Source: Chitinophagaceae bacterium
GTDB lineage: Bacteria > Bacteroidota > Bacteroidia > Chitinophagales > Chitinophagaceae
DNA: 57,882 nt
Reading direction: 5' to 3'
NCBI GenBank assembly: GCA_014379965.1
Contig: JACMKU010000045.1
Span: forward strand, 1 to 57,882
Below the pieces are notes generated by a model. It saw only the letters and a list, made by a program, of their open reading frames with translations, was not told where the DNA came from and ran no database searches. The translations under genes and the position numbers were made by a program. Position 1 is the stretch's first letter. Every line of letters begins with the position of its first letter. Shown piece after piece: positions 37,029-44,806 of the stretch.

Positions 37029-37145
37029 GGCACTAAATCGGTCAGACATTTCAAAAAAACCCAGCGAAGTTCGCTTCCTTACTCGCAATGAAATACCTTG
37101 CGCCTGCCTCGACAACTACCTAAATCATCAAACTTAACCGTCCTT

Positions 37146-38510
37146 ATGAAGAAAATGACCCTCTTGACCTATCTCGTATTCTCCTCGTGTTTCCTTTTTT
37201 CTCAAAATTTTCCCGGCTACCGTTCTGGCAACTACACAGGTGTGAACGGAGTATTCTACAACCCTGCGAATATTGCTGATAGCCGCTACCGTTGGGACGT
37301 AAATCTTATTGGCATCAACGGCAACCTTGGAAACTCCCAGGCTTCATTTAAATTGAAGAATCTCGGCGATGTGTTCAATGACAATGTTGACAGTCTTTTT
37401 TTCGGAAACTCGGAGAAAGAAAGCAGCGGCATCATCGACATGGATATCATCGGGCCTTCTGTGATGTTCAGCATTGGAAAGAAAAACAGTTTCGCCATCA
37501 CAACCCGCTTCCGTGCAATCGGAAATGTGCACGATATCGACGGCAACCTCATTCAGAGCATTGATGACGAAAACACCGGATTGCCTCTCACCCTTAAAAG
37601 CAACAGCCAGCAGAAGATCATCGCAAATGGATGGACGGAAATTGGCGGTTCATTCGGCAGGATATTGATGAACAAAGGAAAACACTTCCTAAAGGGAGGG
37701 GCTTCGGTGAAGTTCCTACTTGGCAGTGCTAATAGCTTTGCCAACATCACCAATCTAAAGGGCACGCTCGATGAGGCTTTTACAGGCGATGTCTACCTCA
37801 CAAACGCGAGCGGAAGGGTTGCTATTGGTGTTGCGGGCGTTGACTTCGATAATTTCGAGTCTGACCAGATCTTTGCATCCAATGGCAATGGAATAGGATT
37901 CGACCTTGGCCTTGTTTACGAATACCGTCCGGAAGAAAATAACAGCAAGTATGCAAACAAGTACAAGTTTAGAGTAGGATTAGCATTGCTCGATCTCGGT
38001 TCGATAACGTACAAGCCAAAAGCCAACGAGTTCGGCGATTACACCATCAATGTTCCATCTGGAAGCCAATGGTTCCCCAGCGACCTCGATGGAAAATCGA
38101 TAAGTGAGGTCAAGAGCTATCTCGACGCCAGCCCCTACTTCACCAATAATGCAATAAACCTTGGTTCATATAAATCGAACCTGCCTACTACGCTGCAGGC
38201 CTCTGTCGATTATGCGATCAACAAGCATTTCTATACCGAATTATCTGGACAACTAAGCCTGGTCAGCCAGTCCAATGCTTACAGCGCATTTTTCTATAAC
38301 GCGTTTACAATTACTCCGAGATACGAGGGACGTAGAATCGGCTTTGCGCTTCCGATCAACTATAATAAGCTTACAAATTTCAATGTAGGTGCATCTTTCC
38401 GTGTAGGACCCGTATTCTTCGGATCTGGAAGTGTGCTTACTGCGCTGGTGGGAAATTCAAAGCAGGCGGATTTTCATTTTGGCATACGCTTCGGAGGATT
38501 AAAAAAGTAG
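37146..38510 (+). CDS. DUF5723-type outer-membrane barrel protein
   Basis: The 454-residue protein has a signal peptide (MKKMTLLTYLVFSSCFLFSQ) and a long series of amphipathic strands. The features GVNGVFYNPANIADSRYRWDVNLIG, FAITTRFRAIGN and an end in FHFGIRFGGLKK fit a Bacteroidetes outer-membrane beta-barrel related to DUF5723 and PorV-like folds. The ATG at 37146 is preferred over an earlier in-frame start since it gives the signal peptide. It is divergent from GGGP synthase and convergent with a TonB-like gene, with palindrome F between. No specific cargo or function can be named. Confidence 0.78.
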   Translation: MKKMTLLTYLVFSSCFLFSQNFPGYRSGNYTGVNGVFYNPANIADSRYRWDVNLIGINGNLGNSQASFKLKNLGDVFNDNVDSLFFGNSEKESSGIIDMDIIGPSVMFSIGKKNSFAITTRFRAIGNVHDIDGNLIQSIDDENTGLPLTLKSNSQQKIIANGWTEIGGSFGRILMNKGKHFLKGGASVKFLLGSANSFANITNLKGTLDEAFTGDVYLTNASGRVAIGVAGVDFDNFESDQIFASNGNGIGFDLGLVYEYRPEENNSKYANKYKFRVGLALLDLGSITYKPKANEFGDYTINVPSGSQWFPSDLDGKSISEVKSYLDASPYFTNNAINLGSYKSNLPTTLQASVDYAINKHFYTELSGQLSLVSQSNAYSAFFYNAFTITPRYEGRRIGFALPINYNKLTNFNVGASFRVGPVFFGSGSVLTALVGNSKQADFHFGIRFGGLKK

Positions 38511-38520
38511 TACTCTCAAT

Positions 38521-38602
38521 GTTTCACGCAAAGACGCAAAGTTTGGCAAAGACGCAAAGATTAATACATTTCAACTTTGTATTCCTTAGCGCCTTTGCGT
38601 GA
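38521..38602. repeat. Word-repeat palindrome F (ACGCAAAG type)
   Basis: TCACGCAAAG (38524-38533) is the exact reverse complement of 38593-38602. An inner AATACA/TGTATT pair closes the stem. It fills the gap between two convergent stop codons (38510 and 38606), so it could act on both transcripts. Confidence 0.9.
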
Positions 38603-38605
38603 TAA

Positions 38606-39046
38606 TCATAACGCTGAACCGGCTGGCAAAGGTTTGCATTTTTGTTCCACCTCAGGATCACTTATGAGAAAGATGATAGGTTGGGTTCTGTAACTACTCT
38701 CAGGACGCCCACTACGTTTGGCAGGACTCCAACTGCCCCTAAATTGCTTTATGGCTTTTCTAACTAGGGAACTCAATCCATATCCTGGATCTTTTAAAAC
38801 TTTGACATCCTCAATAGTGCCCGCCTTAGTAATCAGAAGCTGCACAAGTACCTCGTGCCTACCTGAAGGAATACTATCAAGACAATCATCGTTCAATGCG
38901 AGAGCCTTATTCAAATATAACAGCCAATCTTCGCTCGGGGTAGCAATGGGATCGGTACAATAGTATAATTCACACTCCCATGCAGACTCTTGTGAATAAA
39001 CTAGGGGAGGCCATGAAAGCATCATTAAGAATAATAAGTAACGCAT
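38606..39046 (-). CDS. TonB C-terminal-domain-like secreted protein
   Basis: The 146-residue protein has a signal peptide (MRYLLFLMMLSWPPLVYSQ) and ends in a domain like the TonB C-terminus (VLVQLLITKAGTIEDVKVLKDPGYGL). It lacks the membrane anchor and proline-rich spacer of a true TonB, so it is unlikely to transmit energy itself. Four cysteines (ECELYYC, DDC, KCKP) may form disulphides. It is bracketed by palindromes F and G. Stand-alone TonB-like domains are common in Bacteroidetes and their role is unknown. Confidence 0.7.
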   Translation of the reverse strand: MRYLLFLMMLSWPPLVYSQESAWECELYYCTDPIATPSEDWLLYLNKALALNDDCLDSIPSGRHEVLVQLLITKAGTIEDVKVLKDPGYGLSSLVRKAIKQFRGSWSPAKRSGRPESSYRTQPIIFLISDPEVEQKCKPLPAGSAL

Positions 39047-39082
39047 CTATCTGTGAGAGTAGCTTTTGGCCTAATTCCACAC

Positions 39083-39190
39083 AAAGGTTTCACGCAAAGG
39101 TTCTAAAAACGCAAAAGCGCAAAGATTAATACATTTTCAATTTTGTATTTCTTTGCGGCTTTGCGAAACTTAGCGCCTTTGCGTGAAACC
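39083..39190. repeat. Word-repeat palindrome G (ACGCAAAG type)
   Basis: GGTTTCACGCAAAGG (39086-39100) is the exact reverse complement of 39176-39190. Inner words GCAAAAGCGCAAAG and CTTTGCGGCTTTGCG also pair. The right arm ends at the base before the stop codon of the peptidase gene (39191-39193). It shares words with elements F and I. Confidence 0.93.
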
Positions 39191-40492
39191 CTACCTTGTC
39201 AACGATTCCGCCTTCACCCTCGAAGGCGTATCCTTCCCCGCCACAATGCTCCTTGCACTGATAGCTATCGAACGGATGATCATGGCCATATTATCCAAAT
39301 CAAGCGTCTCCACATGGTCGGTTACTTTATGATAGTTAGGTTCTACATCCATCTTCGATGTTGAGATAGTATGTGCCGGCACTCCCTGCTTGGCGAGTGT
39401 AGCATTATCGGAACGATAGAATAGTTGCTGATCAGGATATGGATCGGGGTGAAACGTAAACCCACTTCCTTTCAAATTCGTTTCGAGGATCTTTCCCATG
39501 TCCGTCATTTCAAAACCAGTGATATAGGCAGAGTTCTTACCCCATTTGCTCTCGGTACCGATCATTTCAATATTGAACATTGCCATCACCTTCGCAGGGT
39601 CCATTTGCTTGGAAAAATACTGTGATCCGAAACCACCCGATTCTTCGGCCGTGAATGCGGCGAAGACTATGGTGCGGTCGTTGTTGCCAAGAGCCTTGTA
39701 GAATTTTGCAAGCAGGATCACCGCGGTGATTCCGGCCGCATCATCGTTAGCGCCATTGTTAATCGAATCCCCATCGACCGGCTTTCCTATCCCGATATGA
39801 TCATAGTGACCAGAGAAAATCACATATTCATCCTTCTTCGTTTTGCCTGGCAACACTCCTACCACGTTAGCAAGTTTCTGTTCCTTGATGTCATGCGCGG
39901 CCTCGATATTGATACTGGCTATCTCGGCGTTACCAAGAATGAACACGACATTCTTATCAGACTTGTTAAGATTTCTTTTGAAAAATGCCAGTCGCGGGAA
40001 ATTCTTTGCGAAGCTCTCATCAACCATAATGATGCGGTTCTTACCCGCACTCGCCATGTTGTTAGCTACCTCAAAGAGGTTGGCTCCGGCATTAATCGAA
40101 ACCACTTCATAACCGGAAGACTGATCAATCTTCACATGTGGCTGTGAAGTGACGACAAGAACATTCTTTGGATCCAAAGTCGCACCATTTAATGTTGCGG
40201 AGATACTGGTCTGTTTCGGACTTACCGTAACAAACTCCTGGCGAAATCCGTTAGCCCCTTTCAGTGGTTCAAGCCCTGCCGCTTTAAATTCGGCTGCAAT
40301 GAAATCCGCCGCCTTCTCAATTTCGGGGGTATATATCTTGCGACCGCGCATATCATCTGACGCCAGTACCCTTTCTATCCTTTCTACTTCCTTGATCGTG
40401 ATGACTTCCTTAAGTAACGTCGCCGGATTCTTCTGTGCAAATAAGCAAGAGGCTATTGACAACAATAACCCGGATAACAGTAATTTTTTCAT
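39191..40492 (-). CDS. M28-family zinc metallopeptidase
   Basis: The 433-residue secreted peptidase has a signal peptide (to about FAQ, 20). It carries the M28 two-zinc motifs HYDHIG, NGANDDAAG and AFTAEESGGFGSQYF (the catalytic Glu is in TAEE), with a later Asp in EMIGTE and His in KVTDHVETL. An N-terminal segment of about 170 residues includes a protease-associated-like insert. It probably acts as an aminopeptidase in the periplasm or outside. It stands alone between palindromes G and H and is not linked by sequence to its neighbours. Confidence 0.92.
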   Translation of the reverse strand: MKKLLLSGLLLSIASCLFAQKNPATLLKEVITIKEVERIERVLASDDMRGRKIYTPEIEKAADFIAAEFKAAGLEPLKGANGFRQEFVTVSPKQTSISATLNGATLDPKNVLVVTSQPHVKIDQSSGYEVVSINAGANLFEVANNMASAGKNRIIMVDESFAKNFPRLAFFKRNLNKSDKNVVFILGNAEIASINIEAAHDIKEQKLANVVGVLPGKTKKDEYVIFSGHYDHIGIGKPVDGDSINNGANDDAAGITAVILLAKFYKALGNNDRTIVFAAFTAEESGGFGSQYFSKQMDPAKVMAMFNIEMIGTESKWGKNSAYITGFEMTDMGKILETNLKGSGFTFHPDPYPDQQLFYRSDNATLAKQGVPAHTISTSKMDVEPNYHKVTDHVETLDLDNMAMIIRSIAISARSIVAGKDTPSRVKAESLTR

Positions 40493-40504
40493 ACTATGGT
40501 TTGA

Positions 40505-40680
40505 TTAAATGTAAAATATAGAATGTAAAATGCAAAATGCAAAAGTTAGGGCGGTCAGTCATTTGCTTTTTTGATCACCCTCTATCGTCGGAATAAAAAT
40601 CAAATGTAAAATGAAAAATGTAAAAGCCGGGTCTCCAACTTTTACATTTTATATTTTACATTCAACATTTTACATTTCTA
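40505..40680. repeat. Word-repeat palindrome H (AAATGTA type), with two left arms
   Basis: Two left-type arms (40505-40546 and 40600-40627) precede one right arm (40636-40680). Units are 7 bp, AAAATGT/AAAATGC. AAATGTAAAATG (40602-40613) is the exact reverse complement of 40666-40677. The right arm includes the stop codon of the LytTR gene (40678-40680). Confidence 0.9.
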
Positions 40681-41406
40681 GAGACTCATCATCTCCTTAA
40701 ACTTCACCGTCTGTCTCCTACTCACCTCTATCTTCTCTCCTCCCTTTAATTCAAGTAGTAGTCCGCCATTGAAGTAAGGTTCGATCTTATCGATCATCCT
40801 CAAATTGACGATATGCTTGCGATTGGCTCTGAAAAAGAATTTTTCATCGAGCCTTTCTTCGAGTGCGTTAAGGGATTTAAGTATGAGGGGTTTGTTGGTC
40901 CCAAAAAACACTTTTGCATAGTTACCGACACTTTCAAACAGCCTTATATCGCTCAGCTTCACGAACCAGCACCTCTCGCCATCTTTGACGAACACCTGGT
41001 CATTTTCGTGTAGTATGCTGTTGTTAATATTCTCGGCATCGGTCTTGACTTCCTTCGATTCGCTCATCTGCAATTTCTGGATTGCGTCAGCTAGTCGCTT
41101 TGGCTCCACCGGCTTTAAAAGGTAGTCGAGTGCATTTACTTCAAATGCCTTCAACGCAAATTCATCATATGCCGTCGTGAAGATCACCTGTGGCGATCGC
41201 TCCAGCTCCGACAGCATGTCGAAGCCTGTCTTACCCGGCATTTGGATGTCGAGAAAAATGAGATCTGGTCGAAGACTTTCAATTTTTGCAATCCCCTCCT
41301 CGGCATTTGCGGCTTCATCTACCACCTCTACCTCCGGAAATTCTTGCAACAATTTTTTTAATTCAGCCCTGGCCAGTCTTTCGTCATCAATAATAATAGC
41401 TCGCAT
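40678..41406 (-). CDS. LytTR-family response regulator
   Basis: The 242-residue regulator has a receiver domain with phospho-acceptor Asp53 (LIFLDIQMPG) and a LytTR DNA-binding domain at about 140-242. The latter shows FVKDGERCWFVKLSDI, FFRANRKHIVNLRMI and EVSRRQTVKFKEMM. It follows its kinase by 11 bases, forming a LytS/LytR-type pair. Targets are unknown; in Bacteroidetes such pairs often control envelope or extracellular functions. The stop codon is part of palindrome H. Confidence 0.93.
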   Translation of the reverse strand: MRAIIIDDERLARAELKKLLQEFPEVEVVDEAANAEEGIAKIESLRPDLIFLDIQMPGKTGFDMLSELERSPQVIFTTAYDEFALKAFEVNALDYLLKPVEPKRLADAIQKLQMSESKEVKTDAENINNSILHENDQVFVKDGERCWFVKLSDIRLFESVGNYAKVFFGTNKPLILKSLNALEERLDEKFFFRANRKHIVNLRMIDKIEPYFNGGLLLELKGGEKIEVSRRQTVKFKEMMSL

Positions 41407-41417
41407 GTGAATGATTT

Positions 41418-42527
41418 TTAACGAATCTCATTTTCGAAGGGTATTAAGACTTTAGCCTCCACTAAGGTAGATGTTGACTGCTTTATTTCAAATTTTGCCT
41501 TGTTACCATATAACAGGCTGAGACGATCAGTAGTACTTGAAAGACCGAAACCTTTTCCAATCGGGTCATCCGTTTTGGTTTCCTTGTTGGCAGCGCCATT
41601 CGCGCCGTTAAGGTATCCAGTATTCTGGACAGATAGTTCGTGAAAATCGCCTTTGAACACAGAGATCACTCTCACTACTCCACCATTGATCTGCTTACTG
41701 ATTCCGTGCTTGATGGCATTCTCTACAAGGGTCTGTAGCATCATTGGGGGCACAGGCTGATCCAATGTGTCCTCATCGATGTCGTACTCGATCCTTAGCC
41801 TGTCCTCGAACCTCATATTTTCAAGCGCCAGGTAATCTTTGACGATAAACAATTCCTTTTCCAGCGTCACTGTCTCCGATTTGTCGGCTTGCATGCTGCT
41901 ACGCAGTATATTACTGAGTTCAGTAATGGCTCTTCGGGCTCTCTCGGGATTCTCATCTACAAGCGCCCTGATACTGTTTAGTGAATTGAATATGAAATGC
42001 GGATTGATGTGAGCTTTGATAGTCTTTAGCTCCAGTTCCTTCACCAATGACTCCAGTTGTAGCGTATCCAATTGCTGCTTGCGGCTCTTGGAGATGTAAT
42101 GATATACGAAATAGATCAGGTTCCAGATAAAGAAGTAGATGAAGAAATAGAACGCCCCACTGATCACGAGCAACACCATGTTGCCGAGGAACTCCTTCTC
42201 ATTCTTGTTGAGAAAATCATAGTGCTGTAACAGCATCATGTCGAAATAGGAGCCAATCAGCGAAAAGAATAGCGTAATGAGAATAAAAAAGACGAGCTGT
42301 TTCTCCAGTTTACGTTGCAACACGTTGACCCTTATGATGACCATTCGCATGATATGCGAGAGGATCAGCCCAAGGATGACGAAGATGCCTAGCCTTCCGA
42401 AGACCAACCTGCGGTCGGCAAACGTCTCAAGTTTATCGAATGAGAAGGCAAAAAGGATATTGATCAGGGCAAATGAACCCCAGCCAATAAACTGTAATAA
42501 CCAATATCTTGTGTTACCTGATCGCAT
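41418..42527 (-). CDS. LytS-like sensor histidine kinase
   Basis: The 369-residue membrane kinase starts at the ATG at 42527 (MRSGNTRYWLLQFIGWG), since an upstream TTG gives nothing useful. It has four transmembrane helices (about 8-30, 42-66, 77-96, 116-143). The His_kinase motif HINPHFIFNSLNSIRALV holds His177 of the NPHF signature, followed by a HATPase with N-box LVENAIKHG and GFGLSSTTDRL. No sensory domain other than the membrane region is visible. It is coupled to the LytTR regulator downstream and divergent from dxs. Confidence 0.93.
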   Translation of the reverse strand: MRSGNTRYWLLQFIGWGSFALINILFAFSFDKLETFADRRLVFGRLGIFVILGLILSHIMRMVIIRVNVLQRKLEKQLVFFILITLFFSLIGSYFDMMLLQHYDFLNKNEKEFLGNMVLLVISGAFYFFIYFFIWNLIYFVYHYISKSRKQQLDTLQLESLVKELELKTIKAHINPHFIFNSLNSIRALVDENPERARRAITELSNILRSSMQADKSETVTLEKELFIVKDYLALENMRFEDRLRIEYDIDEDTLDQPVPPMMLQTLVENAIKHGISKQINGGVVRVISVFKGDFHELSVQNTGYLNGANGAANKETKTDDPIGKGFGLSSTTDRLSLLYGNKAKFEIKQSTSTLVEAKVLIPFENEIR

Positions 42528-42619
42528 AAAGGGCAAATCTAACCTATTCCAATCCCCGGGAGTGCTGTAAATATACCAGTGGGCGATAACTTTTACAAAT
42601 GGGAGATTTTACAACCATA

Positions 42620-42678
42620 TTGTTAAAATAGACCCCATGTACGATCAGTTTCGTGGCAATTGTCTTGTTAAAATGGAC
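42620..42678. promoter_or_regulatory. Direct repeat between the LytS-like kinase and dxs
   Basis: TTGTTAAAATAGAC (42620-42633) recurs as TTGTTAAAATGGAC (42665-42678), 45 bases apart, in the divergent promoter region. A near -7 box TACTTTTA (42708-42715) precedes dxs. The repeats are possible binding sites; no regulator is identified. Confidence 0.4.
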
Positions 42679-42732
42679 TGAAGACTAGCAGGCTCATTAG
42701 AAAATGCTACTTTTACGTGTCAAAATTTTAGC

Positions 42733-44664
42733 ATGGAAATCACTCCGGGTCCGCTTCTGAAAACGATTGACTCTCCTTCCGATCTTAAAAAACTGCCAAG
42801 GGAAAAACTTCACCAGGTTTGTGATGAATTAAGACAGTATATAATTGATGTTGTGAGCGTTCATGGTGGCCACTTCGGCGCCAGTCTTGGAGTAGTGGAA
42901 CTCTCCACTGCCCTTCATTATGTATATAACACGCCTTACGATCAACTCGTATGGGATGTAGGCCACCAGGCTTATGGCCATAAGATCCTGACCGGGCGCC
43001 GGGACAATTTCGTTACTAACCGGAAATACAATGGATTAAGCGGCTTTCCCAAAAGAACCGAAAGTGAATATGATAGTTTTGGTGTAGGCCATTCCTCCAC
43101 TTCTATTTCCGCTGCACTAGGGATGGCAATGGCAGCGAAATATAAAGGTGAGCATGATAGGAAGACTGTAGCGGTGATTGGTGATGGAGCGATGACCGCG
43201 GGTCTTGCATTCGAGGCGATGAATCACGCCGGTGTTGCCGATACCGACATGCTAATCATTCTAAATGACAATTGCATGGGCATCGATCCGAATGTGGGTG
43301 CACTAAAGGAATACCTGACTGATATCACTACTTCTCCCACTTATAATAAGGTAAAGGATGATGTATGGAAACTTCTCGGCAAACTGCCGGTAGGCAAGAA
43401 CTTCAGCCGTGCAATGGGTCATAAGTTAAGCGAAGGCTTGAAAGGAATGGTGAGTAGTAGCGCCAACCTCTTCGAAGCATTGAAGCTTCGATACTTCGGA
43501 CCAATCGATGGACATAACGTTGCCAAGCTTGTTGATACATTGAAAGACCTCCGCGAAATTCCAGGACCGAAATTGTTGCACATATTAACCGTTAAGGGTA
43601 AAGGATATGCACTAGCGGAGAAAGATCAAACAAAATGGCATGCACCAGGACTCTTCGACAAAGTGACTGGTGAGATCTTCAAGAAGAAATTCGACACAGT
43701 ACAGCCTCCCAAATACCAGGATGTGTTTGGGCATACCATCATTGAACTGGCCGAACAGAATTCATCTGTATTTGGTATTACCCCGGCGATGCCTTCTGGT
43801 TCCTCGCTGAAATATATGATGGAGAAGATGCCAGATCGCGCATTCGATGTAGGTATCTGCGAGCAGCACGCAGTTACATTGAGTGCAGGGATGGCTACCC
43901 AGGGAATGAAAGTGTTTTGTAACATCTATTCATCATTCATGCAGCGGGCATACGACCAGGTCGTACATGATGTTGCTATACAAAAATTACCTGTCATATT
44001 CTGTCTCGACCGCGCGGGTCTTGTAGGAGATGATGGACCAACTCACCACGGTGCATATGATATCGCCTATATGCGTTGCGTTCCCAACATGATCATCAGC
44101 GCCCCGATGAATGAGAGCCAATTGAGAAACCTGATGTACACGGCCCAGTTGGAGAGCACGACGTTACCTTTCGTGATCCGGTACCCAAGGGGCGAAGGTG
44201 TGATGCCAGAATGGAAGACGGCTTTCGAAGAGATACCCATCGGCAAAGGCAGGAAGATCAGGGACGGAAAGGATATCGTCATCCTTTCTTTCGGCCATCC
44301 GGGCAATTTTGCTACCTCAGCTATCCGCGATCTGAAGACTGACGGCCTCAACCCTGCACACTATGATATGCGTTTTGCCAAACCGCTTGACGAGGAATTG
44401 TTGCATGAAGCATTGAGTGCCTATTCGAAGGTCATCACGGTAGAGGACGGAACAGTAGAAGGCGGGTTTGGTAGCGCCATACTGGAATTCATGGCCCAAC
44501 ATGGTTACAAGAACGATGTTCGTATCCTCGGCATCCCCGACCGGGTTGTTGAACATGGCACGCCAAAGGAACTGCACCAGGAATGCGGCTACGATGCCGT
44601 GGCCATTGCAGCAGCGGCAAGGGATATGATGGGGGAAAAAGTCACGACGAAACAACTTGCCTGA
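42733..44664 (+). CDS. dxs: 1-deoxy-D-xylulose-5-phosphate synthase
   Basis: Dxs condenses pyruvate and glyceraldehyde-3-phosphate, the first step of the MEP isoprenoid pathway, using thiamine diphosphate. The 643 residues contain GASLGVVELS, WDVGHQAYGHKILTGR and the TPP motif GDGAMTAGL...NDN. The central domain has EQHAVTLSAGMA, and DRAGLVGDDGPTHHG follows. The usual length is about 620-640. It begins 205 bases from the divergent kinase. It is followed by a half word-repeat element and a normal terminator. It may supply the prenyl chains used by the GGGP synthase. Confidence 0.97.
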   Translation: MEITPGPLLKTIDSPSDLKKLPREKLHQVCDELRQYIIDVVSVHGGHFGASLGVVELSTALHYVYNTPYDQLVWDVGHQAYGHKILTGRRDNFVTNRKYNGLSGFPKRTESEYDSFGVGHSSTSISAALGMAMAAKYKGEHDRKTVAVIGDGAMTAGLAFEAMNHAGVADTDMLIILNDNCMGIDPNVGALKEYLTDITTSPTYNKVKDDVWKLLGKLPVGKNFSRAMGHKLSEGLKGMVSSSANLFEALKLRYFGPIDGHNVAKLVDTLKDLREIPGPKLLHILTVKGKGYALAEKDQTKWHAPGLFDKVTGEIFKKKFDTVQPPKYQDVFGHTIIELAEQNSSVFGITPAMPSGSSLKYMMEKMPDRAFDVGICEQHAVTLSAGMATQGMKVFCNIYSSFMQRAYDQVVHDVAIQKLPVIFCLDRAGLVGDDGPTHHGAYDIAYMRCVPNMIISAPMNESQLRNLMYTAQLESTTLPFVIRYPRGEGVMPEWKTAFEEIPIGKGRKIRDGKDIVILSFGHPGNFATSAIRDLKTDGLNPAHYDMRFAKPLDEELLHEALSAYSKVITVEDGTVEGGFGSAILEFMAQHGYKNDVRILGIPDRVVEHGTPKELHQECGYDAVAIAAAARDMMGEKVTTKQLA

Positions 44665-44674
44665 TGGAAAGAGT

Positions 44675-44709
44675 ATCACGCAAAGACGCAAAGACGCAAA
44701 GGCGCAGAA
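44675..44709. repeat. Half word-repeat element I (ACGCAAAG type)
   Basis: TCACGCAAAG is followed by ACGCAAAG units and a GCGCAGAAG end, beginning 10 bases after the dxs stop. No complementary right arm was found before the next gene. A canonical terminator follows. It uses the same word as elements F and G. Confidence 0.8.
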
Positions 44710-44758
44710 GATAAAATAACTACCAGTACGCTCCACTTCTGGCAACTATATCAAGTGC

Positions 44759-44789
44759 AATTCTGTCTGTAATATGACAGAATTTTTTA
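44759..44789 (+). terminator. Rho-independent terminator of dxs
   Basis: AATTCTGTC (44759-44767) pairs with GACAGAATT (44776-44784) across an 8-base loop, and the stem runs into a T-tract. Confidence 0.9.
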
Positions 44790-44806
44790 TGTAGTAAAAT
44801 ATAAAG

